Source: an uncultured Alistipes sp. (GTDB lineage: Bacteria; Bacteroidota; Bacteroidia; Bacteroidales; Rikenellaceae). From it: a DNA stretch of 64,000 bases. The stretch covers positions 62,001 through 126,000 of the forward strand of contig CAAGGL010000010.1 in the NCBI GenBank assembly GCA_900769405.1, in the 5' to 3' direction. Each line of letters starts with the position of its first letter. The stretch's first letter is position 1. Below are positions 15,971 to 24,715 of this stretch, piece after piece. The notes below the pieces were generated by a model, which saw only the letters and a program-made list of their open reading frames with translations, searched no databases and was not told the origin of the DNA. The position numbers were made by a program, and so were the translations under genes.

Positions 15971-16777
15971 CTATTTTTTCATTTCATAGACCTTTTTACG
16001 TACAAATACCACCTGTTCCTCGACCGATCCGATAGCCGCAAGTTGCTCGGTCGGGATCGGTTTCCCGAAGCGCAGAGTGAAGGTCTGACCCTTCTGTCGC
16101 ACCATCTCATCGACCAGCAGAATCATCTCGATATTGAACTTTATGCCGAGCTTTGTGCGGAGGTTCGAGATGTTGTAGAAACGGTTCGAGAGGCAACCCT
16201 CGACATATACGGGAACAACCTGACGATCAGTCGAGTGTGCCTGCTTGATGAAGTTCTTGCGCCACTCCAAATCGGCCACCACGCCCTTCTTGCGGCGCGA
16301 GCACAAACCCGCGGGGAAGGTCAGGATCGGCAGCGGGCCCTCGAAGGCCTCGCGCATACGGCGGGCGTAGGCCGTGTTCTGGCGACCGTGCTTATTGACG
16401 GGCAGCCAGATCGGGCGCAGCGGCTCCATATACATCAGCAGGTCGTTGATCACCACGCGCACATCGCCCAGACGCGAGCCGATGGCCTCGGCCAGCATCA
16501 TTCCGTCCATACCGCCGAAGGGGTGGTTCGAGGCGAAGATGTAGCGACCTTCGGGATCGAGGTTCTCGAAACCCTCGACCGAGCGCTTGATGTCGAGCAG
16601 ATCGAATGCACCGCAAAGGAATTCCATTGGTGGTTTATCGCCGAAGTTACCGATGGCGTTGTTGAGGAAATCCTCGTGAATAAGTCCACGCAACCAGTTG
16701 ATTACGGCACGCGGTATGTAGCGATTCAGGCGGGGCGCCTTGCTCTCCAAGATCTGTCCTACGTCGATTCTATCCAT
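15971..16777 (-). CDS. glsA: PlsC-type O-acyltransferase GlsA
   Basis: This 268-residue lysophospholipid-acyltransferase-like protein has the acyltransferase motif I variant SNHPFGGMDGM (NHPFGGMD) near residue 81, a motif III-like LPILTFPAGLCSRR near 149, and VPVYVEGCLSNRFY downstream. With the adjacent GlsB it is expected to complete glycine lipids by O-acylating N-acyl-3-hydroxyacyl glycine at the inner membrane. It diverges from rsmH, the first gene of the dcw cluster. The function is inferred from gene pairing and family. Confidence 0.87.
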   Translation of the reverse strand: MDRIDVGQILESKAPRLNRYIPRAVINWLRGLIHEDFLNNAIGNFGDKPPMEFLCGAFDLLDIKRSVEGFENLDPEGRYIFASNHPFGGMDGMMLAEAIGSRLGDVRVVINDLLMYMEPLRPIWLPVNKHGRQNTAYARRMREAFEGPLPILTFPAGLCSRRKKGVVADLEWRKNFIKQAHSTDRQVVPVYVEGCLSNRFYNISNLRTKLGIKFNIEMILLVDEMVRQKGQTFTLRFGKPIPTEQLAAIGSVEEQVVFVRKKVYEMKK

Positions 16778-16798
16778 AAAAAAGAATTTTTATGGATA

Positions 16799-16806
16799 CA
16801 AAGATA
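16799..16806 (-). promoter_or_regulatory. -7 box for glsA
   Basis: Minus-strand TATCTTTG lies 22 bp before the glsA start. It faces the start region of rsmH; a plus-strand TAACTTTA at 16839-16846 would serve rsmH. Confidence 0.5.
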
Positions 16807-16863
16807 GAAAATATGCGCGAAAATCCTCTTTTTTTGAGTAACTTTACGCCCAAATATGCAAAA

Positions 16864-17775
16864 ATGAACGAAACAACGACATATCATACCCCCGTATTGC
16901 TCTCAGAGTCGGTCGATTTGCTTGCGATCGACCCTGATGGAACCTACGTTGACCTGACCTTCGGTGGCGGAGGTCACACCCGACATATCCTCTCGAAACT
17001 CTCGGAGCGCGGTCGCCTGTTCAGCTTCGATCAGGATCCCGACGCCAAGGCCAACTGCCCCGATGATCCCCGTTTCCACTTCGTCGAGAGCAACTTTCGC
17101 TTTCTGCGCGGTGCGTTGCGCTATCGCGGTGTGGAGCAGGTCGATGGTATTCTGGCCGATCTGGGCGTGTCGTCGCACCACTTCGACTGCACCGAGCGCG
17201 GATTCTCGTTCCGTGGCGAGGCGCCGCTCGATATGCGAATGAACTACCGCAATGGTCGCTCGGCTGCCGACATCGTCAATGAGGCCGATGCCGAGACCCT
17301 CACCCGCATCTTTGGCGAGTGGGGCGAGATCGACACCCCCTACAAGGCTGCCAACTGCATCGTTCGCGCACGCGCCGCAGCGCCGATTCTCACCACCGCA
17401 CAGTTGGTTGAGGCGGTTGCGCCCTGCACCCCGCGCAAGGACGAGAGTAAGTTCCTCACCAAGCTCTTTCAGGCACTCCGCATCGAGGTCAATGGCGAGA
17501 TGGAGGCGTTGAAGATGGCTTTGGAGCAGAGTTTGAAGATGTTGCGACCGGGCGGACGCCTGTCGGTCATCTCGTACCACTCGCTCGAAGACCGTCTGGT
17601 CAAGAACTTTATGCGTAACGGAACCTTTGCGGCGCAGGCCGAGAAGGATTTCTTTGGTCGCTCGACCACCCCGTGGCAGCTCGTGACACGCAAGGCTGTG
17701 GCGCCTTCGGCCGAGGAGATTGCCCGCAATCCGCGCTCGCGTAGTGCCCGTCTGCGTGCCGCCGAGAAACTCTAA
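16864..17775 (+). CDS. rsmH: 16S rRNA (cytosine1402-N4)-methyltransferase RsmH
   Basis: Starting at MNETTTYHTPVLL (16864) gives 303 residues, the usual RsmH length. An in-frame ATG at 16792 would add 24 unmatched residues and overlaps the glsA promoter. Seen are the SAM motif YVDLTFGGGGHTRHIL near 28, GILADLGVSSHHFD near 97, and the C-terminal LSVISYHSLEDRLVKNFM. It methylates C1402 of 16S rRNA. It opens the rightward dcw cluster; the mraZ gene that often precedes it is absent here. Confidence 0.95.
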   Translation: MNETTTYHTPVLLSESVDLLAIDPDGTYVDLTFGGGGHTRHILSKLSERGRLFSFDQDPDAKANCPDDPRFHFVESNFRFLRGALRYRGVEQVDGILADLGVSSHHFDCTERGFSFRGEAPLDMRMNYRNGRSAADIVNEADAETLTRIFGEWGEIDTPYKAANCIVRARAAAPILTTAQLVEAVAPCTPRKDESKFLTKLFQALRIEVNGEMEALKMALEQSLKMLRPGGRLSVISYHSLEDRLVKNFMRNGTFAAQAEKDFFGRSTTPWQLVTRKAVAPSAEEIARNPRSRSARLRAAEKL

Positions 17776-17790
17776 AAACAGATCGCACCG

Positions 17791-18327
17791 ATGAGATACG
17801 ACGAAGATATTGAGATCGATCCCTCGTTTCGTGAGGAGCGCGAGCGTGCGGCCGAAGCTGCCGAGCGCGACCGACGTATTCGCCAAGAGGTGGTACGCGT
17901 GTTGAGTGGCGCGGCCGAAGATGATCTGGCCGAGGACGAGCGCCTGCGTCAGGAGCAGGAGGCCGCCGAGGCTGAGGAGCGCGAGGCTGAGGAGCGTCGC
18001 CAGAACAGCTGGTGGAATACCACCTTCAAGGCACTGTTCACGGGCGAGATCCTCACCAAGGAGAAGATTCAGCACATCTATCCCTACCTGATGTTTGTTG
18101 CGGGAATGTTCTTCCTGAGTATCTTCATTCTCTTCACGGCGCTGCGTTTGGATATCAAGCGCTCGCGTCTGCAAGATGAGTTGCGCGTGTTGCAGGAGCA
18201 GTCGGTGCGTCAGTCCGAGCGACTCTATAAGGCTACCTCGCGTAGCGCAATCATCGAGCAGTCGAAGGCTCGCGGTCTGAACCTCGAAGAGCTGCCGACT
18301 CAAACCTACATTATCGATAACGACTAA
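17791..18327 (+). CDS. ftsL: FtsL-like division protein with a long charged N-terminus
   Basis: This 178-residue single-pass protein has an unusually long, Glu/Arg-rich cytoplasmic N-terminus (residues 1-75, probably helical), one membrane helix at about 96-116 (YLMFVAGMFFLSIFILFTAL), and a periplasmic coiled coil (RLQDELRVLQEQSVRQSE). Topology and position between rsmH and ftsI identify it as FtsL of the FtsQLB divisome complex. Typical FtsL proteins are nearer 100-120 residues. It is 15 bp after rsmH and 8 bp before ftsI. Confidence 0.85.
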   Translation: MRYDEDIEIDPSFREERERAAEAAERDRRIRQEVVRVLSGAAEDDLAEDERLRQEQEAAEAEEREAEERRQNSWWNTTFKALFTGEILTKEKIQHIYPYLMFVAGMFFLSIFILFTALRLDIKRSRLQDELRVLQEQSVRQSERLYKATSRSAIIEQSKARGLNLEELPTQTYIIDND

Positions 18328-18335
18328 AAAAGATT

Positions 18336-20567
18336 ATGCCCGAACAGAAACATACGATCAAACGCCAGATACGCCGTCGAGCCTTGTGGCTCTACGTAGC
18401 CTTTTTCGTGGTTGTGGTTGTCATCATCGCGCGTCTGGTCTATATCCAATATTTCAGTTCGTCAACGGCCGAGTATGCCGAGGCGATCTCGGATCGTATC
18501 ATCACGACCCAGACCCTCAAAGCGCGTCGTGGCGACATCCTGATGCGCGATGGCGAGCCGCTGGCTACGGTGTTGCCGCTCTATCAGGTCTATTTCGACT
18601 TCGGCTCGGAGGCTCTCGATTCGGTCGAGCGCTACAACAAACTCTCCGATTCGCTGGCGGGACTGCTGGGAGGTTATTTCGGCAGCGAGGGCTACCCGAA
18701 GTCGTACTTCAAACAGAAATTCGCACTCTATCACTCGCATAAGCGTTTCGACGATAAGAACCGCCGCCGCTATAAGTCGATCGAGTTGCTGCCGCGCTGG
18801 ATCGACTTCCAGGAGTGGAGCAAGATCAAGCAGTTCACAATTCTGAATTGGGACATCGGTCTGACCTATACGCTCGAAGACAGCCTGACGCGCATCTACC
18901 CGCTGGGCGACATCGCCAAGCGCACCGTCGGCAAGCACCAGAGCGACCGCATCAAGACGGCATTCGGTATCGAGCACGTCTTCGACTCGGTTCTGCGCGG
19001 CGAGGACGGTCAGCAGTCGCGTCAGCGCTTTGCGCACCGCTTTACGTCGAATGTGGCAACCGATGGCGCCAAGAACGACCGCCCGAGAGTCGATGGTGTG
19101 GATATCGTGACCACGCTCGACCGCCGTATTCAGGAGATCTCGGACGTGGCTCTGCGCAAAAATATGGTTACGCATAACGCCATTTGGGGCACGGCGATCG
19201 TGATGAGTGTCGAGACGGGCGAGATCCTTGCGCTGTCGAACCTCTCCGAAACCTCGCCCGGCGTCTATGCCGAGATCGACGATAACGCCTTCAAGCGTAT
19301 GTGCCCCGGCTCGACCTTCAAGTTGGCGTCGCTGTTGGCGCTGGTTGAGGATCAGGGTATGGACATCAATATCCGAATTCCGATCAAGCCGGGTCAGGTG
19401 ACCTCGGCGGGCAAGGATCAACGTATCAAGATTGGTCCCAACCCCAGCGCGCAGGGTATCCGCGACGACCACGCATTCTGCGACACGATGTCGATGAAGT
19501 ATTGCGTGGCGCACTCGTCGAACATCTTCTTTGCCAATGCAATCCACCAATCCTATAAGGATCATCCCGAGCGTTATGTCGAGTTCCTGCGTAAGCTGCA
19601 TCTCGACCGCCCGATGGGTTTGGAGCTCTTTGGCGAGCAGGCACCCCGATTCAACGACTATCCGACCGACGATTCGAGAGAGAGCCGCGAGGTACGTCGT
19701 ACGTGGCTCTATAACAACCGTTTGTGCCAAATTGCCTACGGTTACGAGAACGAGATCACCCCGATTCAGACCGCAACGCTCTATAATGCCGTTGCCAACG
19801 AGGGACGTATGGTTGCGCCGATGTTGATCCGCGAGGTGCGCCAGAATGGTCGCACGATCCAGAAGTTCCAGACCAAGGTGCTCAACGAGCGCATCTGCTC
19901 GTCGGGCTCGCTGGCGAAGGTGCAGGAGTGCTTGGAGGAGGTGGCGCTGACGGGTACGGCGCGTCAATTCTTCGTGCGCGACACGGCGCTGTTCCGTGTG
20001 GCGGCCAAGACGGGTACGGCGCAGGTGCTCGGCACAAGAGATTTCTTGGGTAGTATGGTTGCCTACTTCCCCACCGACGCCCCGAAATATACGGTAATGG
20101 TTGCCGTGCGCAACAACGCCTCGCGTGGTGCCTACTATGGTGCGGGTGTTTCGGGACCCGTGGTGCGCGACATCATTTACAGCCTCTACACGATGGAGAG
20201 CGAGTGGCGCAATCCGATCGAGCCGACGGCGGCAACCAAGCGCCCGACGCAGGTCAAGGGCGGTCGCACCGAGCAGATGCGCAAGGTGGCGTCGGAGCTC
20301 GATATATCCTTCTCGACCGACGAGCGTCGCGGTTGGTCGCTGGCCGAGGTTGATGACTCGACCCAGCGTGCCGAGTTCCACCAGATCACAGCTGATGCGG
20401 GCAAGATGCCGCGTGTGGTCGGTATGGGATTGAAGGATGCGCTCTACATTTTGGAGAGTCGCGGTCTGCGCGTGGGCGTCACGGGTCACGGACGTGTGAC
20501 GAGCCAGAGCGTGGCGGCGGGAGCTGCCATCAAGCGTGGCGACTATGTGCAATTGGTATTGAAATAA
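18336..20567 (+). CDS. ftsI: Septal peptidoglycan transpeptidase FtsI (class B PBP) with PASTA domain
   Basis: This 743-residue protein has an N-terminal membrane helix (about 18-36), the PBP dimerisation domain and the transpeptidase domain. The active-site SxxK reads CPGSTFK near residue 326, SxN reads SSN near 395, and KTGTAQ lies near 558. A C-terminal PASTA-like domain (about 690-743, KMPRVVGMGLKDALYILESR) follows. It crosslinks septal peptidoglycan in the periplasm with FtsW. It sits in the dcw cluster, 8 bp after ftsL and 19 bp before murE. Confidence 0.96.
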   Translation: MPEQKHTIKRQIRRRALWLYVAFFVVVVVIIARLVYIQYFSSSTAEYAEAISDRIITTQTLKARRGDILMRDGEPLATVLPLYQVYFDFGSEALDSVERYNKLSDSLAGLLGGYFGSEGYPKSYFKQKFALYHSHKRFDDKNRRRYKSIELLPRWIDFQEWSKIKQFTILNWDIGLTYTLEDSLTRIYPLGDIAKRTVGKHQSDRIKTAFGIEHVFDSVLRGEDGQQSRQRFAHRFTSNVATDGAKNDRPRVDGVDIVTTLDRRIQEISDVALRKNMVTHNAIWGTAIVMSVETGEILALSNLSETSPGVYAEIDDNAFKRMCPGSTFKLASLLALVEDQGMDINIRIPIKPGQVTSAGKDQRIKIGPNPSAQGIRDDHAFCDTMSMKYCVAHSSNIFFANAIHQSYKDHPERYVEFLRKLHLDRPMGLELFGEQAPRFNDYPTDDSRESREVRRTWLYNNRLCQIAYGYENEITPIQTATLYNAVANEGRMVAPMLIREVRQNGRTIQKFQTKVLNERICSSGSLAKVQECLEEVALTGTARQFFVRDTALFRVAAKTGTAQVLGTRDFLGSMVAYFPTDAPKYTVMVAVRNNASRGAYYGAGVSGPVVRDIIYSLYTMESEWRNPIEPTAATKRPTQVKGGRTEQMRKVASELDISFSTDERRGWSLAEVDDSTQRAEFHQITADAGKMPRVVGMGLKDALYILESRGLRVGVTGHGRVTSQSVAAGAAIKRGDYVQLVLK

Positions 20568-20586
20568 CAACAACATCAGATAACGA

Positions 20587-22050
20587 ATGAAACGAGTAAA
20601 AGATATAATCGAAGGCATCGACGCTCGCGTGATTGGCTCGGAGGCTACCGAGGTTCGCGCGCTGGCTCTCGACTCGCGCCGCGTAGCCGAGGGAACGATG
20701 TTCTTTGCCGTGGTGGGAACGGCGACCGATGGTCACGCCTACATCGCGGGTGCGATTGAGCAGGGCGCAGTGGCGATTGTCTGCCAGCAACTGCCCGAGC
20801 AGTTGAGCGAGGGTGTCTGCTACGTGGTGGTTGAGGATACGACCGCCGTTGTGGGCACGATGGCGTCGAACTTCTACAACCGACCCTCGGAGCAGTTGAA
20901 GCTGGTCGGTATCACCGGTACCAACGGCAAGACCACGACCGTGACACTGCTCTACGAGATGTTTCGCGCGCTGGGCTACCGTGTGGGTCTGCTCTCGACG
21001 GTCGAGAATCGTATCGACGGTCGCGTAGTGCCCACGTCGCACACCACGCCCGATCCGATTACGCTCAATGCACTGCTTGCCGAAATGGTTGAGGTGGGTT
21101 GCGACTACTGCTTTATGGAGGTGTCGTCGCACAGCATCGTGCAGCGCCGCATCGGTGGTCTGCACTTCGCAGGAGCCCTCTTCTCGAACATCACGCACGA
21201 CCACCTCGACTACCATAAGACCTTCGCGGAGTATATCCGCGCCAAGAAGCAGTTCTTCGACGAGCTGCCGCGCGAGGCCTTTGCGCTGGTCAATATCGAC
21301 GACCGCAATGGCGAGGTGATGGTGCAGAACACTCGTGCGTGCGTGAGCCGCTTGTCGCTGCGCTCGATGGCCGACTTCGTTGGTCGCGTCATTGAGATGC
21401 ACCTCGACGGTATGCTGCTGCGTGTGGACGGACGCGAGCTGTGGGTGCGTTTCCTCGGTCGATTCAATGCCTATAACCTGCTGACGGTCTATGGCGCGGC
21501 AGTGTTGCTCGGTGCCGATAAGGAGGAGGTGCTGCGTGTGCTGTCGATGTTAGAGTCGGTCAATGGTCGTTTCGAGGCTCTGCGCTCGGAGGACGGCGTG
21601 ACGGCGATAGTCGATTATGCACATACGCCCGATGCGTTGCAGAACGTGATCGACACGATCAACGATATTCGTGGCGGTGCGTCGAGGCTCTTCGTTGTGG
21701 TGGGCTGTGGCGGCAACCGCGACAAAACCAAGCGCCCCGAGATGGCTCAGATCGCGGTTCGTGGTGGCAATCAGGCGATTCTCACCTCGGACAACCCGCG
21801 TGGTGAGCGCCCCGATGCGATTCTCGACGATATGGTTGCGGGCTTGGAGCCGACGGATCGCTACCTGCGCATAGCCGATCGTCGCGAGGCGATCCGCACG
21901 GCGGTGATGCTGGCTGCGGCGGGCGATGTGATACTGATCGCTGGCAAGGGACACGAAACCTATCAGGAGATCGAGGGTGTGAAACATCACTTCGACGATC
22001 GCGAGCAGGTGCGCGAGGCCTTCGACACGCTGCGCAAAAAGGCTAATTAA
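20587..22050 (+). CDS. murE: UDP-MurNAc-tripeptide ligase MurE (meso-DAP type)
   Basis: This 487-residue Mur ligase has the ATP motif GTNGKTTT at 111-118, a central domain with HDHLDYHKTF, and the C-terminal motif DNPR near 402. DNPR is the known marker of meso-diaminopimelate rather than lysine addition. It adds the third stem-peptide residue to UDP-MurNAc-L-Ala-D-Glu in the cytosol. Codon usage and spacing (36 bp to mraY) fit the dcw operon. Confidence 0.97.
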   Translation: MKRVKDIIEGIDARVIGSEATEVRALALDSRRVAEGTMFFAVVGTATDGHAYIAGAIEQGAVAIVCQQLPEQLSEGVCYVVVEDTTAVVGTMASNFYNRPSEQLKLVGITGTNGKTTTVTLLYEMFRALGYRVGLLSTVENRIDGRVVPTSHTTPDPITLNALLAEMVEVGCDYCFMEVSSHSIVQRRIGGLHFAGALFSNITHDHLDYHKTFAEYIRAKKQFFDELPREAFALVNIDDRNGEVMVQNTRACVSRLSLRSMADFVGRVIEMHLDGMLLRVDGRELWVRFLGRFNAYNLLTVYGAAVLLGADKEEVLRVLSMLESVNGRFEALRSEDGVTAIVDYAHTPDALQNVIDTINDIRGGASRLFVVVGCGGNRDKTKRPEMAQIAVRGGNQAILTSDNPRGERPDAILDDMVAGLEPTDRYLRIADRREAIRTAVMLAAAGDVILIAGKGHETYQEIEGVKHHFDDREQVREAFDTLRKKAN

Positions 22051-22086
22051 CAGACACATAAACCGAAATAAAACTAAACCAAACAT

Positions 22087-23337
22087 ATGTTATATTCACT
22101 TTTTGAATACTTGGGCGATGCGTTTTCGCTGCCCGGAGCAGGAATGTTCCAATACTTGTCGTTCCGCGCGGCGATGGCCATCATCACCGCACTGCTGATC
22201 GCCATTGTTTTTGGTCGTCGCATTATCGACCGCCTGGCGCGCTTGCAGATTGGCGAGGAGATTCGTAACCTCGGCCTCGAAGGTCAGATGCAGAAGAAGG
22301 GCACCCCGACGATGGGTGGTATCATCATTCTGTTGGCGATTCTCGTTCCGATGTTGTTGTTCTGCGACCTGACGAACATCTACATTCAGTTGATGTTGAT
22401 CTCGACCATCTGGCTGGGAGTGATCGGCGGTGCCGACGACTACATCAAGGTCTTCCGCCACAACAAGGAGGGCTTGAAGGGTCGCTTCAAGATCGTGGGT
22501 CAGGTCGGTTTGGGTCTGATTGTGGGTACGACGATGTGGCTCCACTCGGATATCGTGGTGCGCGACGACGCGAGCCTGCCGACCGAGTTGCGCGGCGAGG
22601 TTGTCGAGCAGAACTACTTCGCTCCCGAGCAGGGCAAGGTGCCCGAAACAGCTGTGATCGAGGGTATTAAGACCACGCAGACGACCATTCCGTTCATCAA
22701 GGATAACGAGTTCGACTACAAATGGCTGGCGGGTGGCAACGAGACACTCGGCTGGTTGGTCTATGTTCTGGTGGCGATTTTCGTCATCACGGCGGTGTCG
22801 AACGGCGCAAACCTTACGGACGGTCTGGACGGCTTGGTGACGGGCGTGTCGGCGCCGATTGTGGTGGTGCTGGGTGTGCTGGCATACCTCTCGGGACATA
22901 TCGTTTATGCTGATTATCTGAATATTATGTATATTCCGCATAGTGGCGAGCTGGTTGTCTTCGCGGCGGCAATGGTCGGCGCGCTGATCGGTTTCCTGTG
23001 GTACAACTCGTTCCCCGCGCAGGTCTTTATGGGCGATACGGGCTCGCTGGCTATCGGTGGCGTCATCGCGGTCTTCGCGCTGTTGATCCGCAAGGAGCTG
23101 CTGCTGCCGGTGATGTGCGGCGTCTTTCTGGCTGAGGCGCTCTCGGTGATGATTCAGGTGAGCTACTTCAAATACACAAAACGTAAATATGGCGAGGGTC
23201 GTCGCATCTTCCTGATGTCGCCCCTGCACCACCACTACCAGAAGCGCGGTTTCCACGAGGTGAAGATCGTCAACCGTTTCTGGATCGTGTCGATTCTGCT
23301 GGCGGCGGTGGCTCTGGTAACCCTCAAAATCCGATAA
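22087..23337 (+). CDS. mraY: Phospho-MurNAc-pentapeptide transferase MraY
   Basis: This 416-residue polytopic membrane enzyme makes lipid I from UDP-MurNAc-pentapeptide and undecaprenyl phosphate. Visible MraY motifs are [13 protein letters not shown] near 74, [19 protein letters not shown] near 117, NLTDGLDGL near 241, [14 protein letters not shown] near 311 and HHHYQKRGF near 380. A ~65-residue hydrophilic insertion (about 160-220) between membrane helices makes it longer than the E. coli enzyme. Bacteroidetes MraY proteins are known to be longer. Confidence 0.97.
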   Translation: MLYSLFEYLGDAFSLPGAGMFQYLSFRAAMAIITALLIAIVFGRRIIDRLARLQIGEEIRNLGLEGQMQKKGTPTMGGIIILLAILVPMLLFCDLTNIYIQLMLISTIWLGVIGGADDYIKVFRHNKEGLKGRFKIVGQVGLGLIVGTTMWLHSDIVVRDDASLPTELRGEVVEQNYFAPEQGKVPETAVIEGIKTTQTTIPFIKDNEFDYKWLAGGNETLGWLVYVLVAIFVITAVSNGANLTDGLDGLVTGVSAPIVVVLGVLAYLSGHIVYADYLNIMYIPHSGELVVFAAAMVGALIGFLWYNSFPAQVFMGDTGSLAIGGVIAVFALLIRKELLLPVMCGVFLAEALSVMIQVSYFKYTKRKYGEGRRIFLMSPLHHHYQKRGFHEVKIVNRFWIVSILLAAVALVTLKIR

Positions 23338-23341
23338 CGCA

Positions 23342-24703
23342 ATGAAACAGAAGAAGATAGTTGTGCTGGGTGGCGGTATCAGCGGATACGGCTCGGCAAT
23401 TTTGGCAAAGAAACTCGGTTTTGCGACCTTCCTTTCGGACGCGGGTCGCATCGGCGATCGCTACAAGCAGGCGATGGACGAGTGGGGCGTCGAGTACGAG
23501 GAGGGCGGTCATACGATGGAGCGCATCTTGGCGGCTGACGAGGTGATCAAGAGCCCCGGTATCCCCGAGAAGGCACCCGTGGTGAAGGCTCTGCGCGAGC
23601 AGGGAACGCCGATTATCTCGGAGATCGAGTTCGCGGGTCGCTACAAGGGCAAGGCGCGAACTATCTGTATCACAGGCTCTAACGGCAAGACCACGACCAC
23701 CTCGCTTACCTATCAGATTCTGCGCGATGCGGGTTTCCGCGTGGCGCTGGGCGGTAACATCGGCGAGAGTTTTGCATACTCGGTGGCGACGGCCGAATAC
23801 GATTGGTATGTGCTGGAACTCAGCTCGTTCCAGCTCGACGGAATGTACGATTTCCGTGCTGACGTGGCGGTGTTGATGAACATCACACCCGACCACCTCG
23901 ATCGCTACGACTACTGTTTCCAGAACTATATCGACTCGAAGATGCGTATCGCGCAGAACCAACACTCGCGCTGCGCGTTCATCTATTCGGCTGACGATCA
24001 GGTGATTGCCGAGCAGTTGCCTAAGTATGACCTGCGTATGCGTCAGCTGCCCTTTGCGGCAAAGACGGCCGTGGCGAGTGGTGCGGGCGACGCCTACCTC
24101 GATGGCGACGGCGTGTTCACCGCGACCGTGGGCAAGAAGTCGGTCGAGATCGACACGGCGAAGATGCAGATCAAGGGTCTGCACAATGCCTACGACGCTA
24201 TGGCGGCCTCGTTGGCGGCTTTGGCGGCGGGTGTCGAGCCTGAGCAGGTGCGTGCGACGGTCGAGAATTTCGGTGGTGTCGAGCACCGCTTGGAGCGTGT
24301 GAAGGAGCACGATAATGTGCTGTGGATCAACGACTCGAAGGCAACGAATGTCGATTCGGTTTGGTACGCTTTGGAGAGTATGACCCGCCCGACGGTGTGG
24401 ATCGCAGGCGGTACGGACAAGGGTAACGACTACGCTCCGCTGATGGATTTTGCGCGCGAGAAGGTGCATACGCTGATCTGTATGGGCGTTGATAATCAGA
24501 AACTTATCGATAGCTTTACGGGCGTTGTTCCCACGATCCGTGACACCCATTCGCTCGATGAGGCGATGACGGCGGCACGCGAGGCGGCGCGCGAGGGCGA
24601 TGTGGTACTGCTGTCGCCCGCTTGTGCGAGCTTCGACCTGTTCCGCAACTACGAGGCGCGCGGCGAGGAGTTCAAGCAGTGGGTTAACGACAACGTGAAA
24701 TAA
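23342..24703 (+). CDS. murD: UDP-MurNAc-L-Ala:D-Glu ligase MurD
   Basis: This 453-residue Mur ligase starts with a Rossmann motif VVLGGGISGYGSAILA. The ATP motif TGSNGKTTTT lies near 111, LELSSFQLDG near 159 and NITPDHLDRY near 180, with VWIAGGTDKG and LLSPACASFDLF toward the end. It adds D-glutamate to UDP-MurNAc-L-Ala in the cytosol. It starts 4 bp after mraY and is followed by ftsW after 12 bp. Confidence 0.97.
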   Translation: MKQKKIVVLGGGISGYGSAILAKKLGFATFLSDAGRIGDRYKQAMDEWGVEYEEGGHTMERILAADEVIKSPGIPEKAPVVKALREQGTPIISEIEFAGRYKGKARTICITGSNGKTTTTSLTYQILRDAGFRVALGGNIGESFAYSVATAEYDWYVLELSSFQLDGMYDFRADVAVLMNITPDHLDRYDYCFQNYIDSKMRIAQNQHSRCAFIYSADDQVIAEQLPKYDLRMRQLPFAAKTAVASGAGDAYLDGDGVFTATVGKKSVEIDTAKMQIKGLHNAYDAMAASLAALAAGVEPEQVRATVENFGGVEHRLERVKEHDNVLWINDSKATNVDSVWYALESMTRPTVWIAGGTDKGNDYAPLMDFAREKVHTLICMGVDNQKLIDSFTGVVPTIRDTHSLDEAMTAAREAAREGDVVLLSPACASFDLFRNYEARGEEFKQWVNDNVK

Positions 24704-24715
24704 ACAAGGCACAAG

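Noticed and set aside
16792..16863. Longer N-terminus for RsmH
   Set aside because: The 24 extra residues do not fit the family and overlap the glsA promoter region; the ATG at 16864 gives the usual RsmH start.
18462..20618. A 718-codon open frame antisense to ftsI
   Set aside because: The plus-strand protein carries all class B PBP motifs; the antisense frame is a composition shadow.
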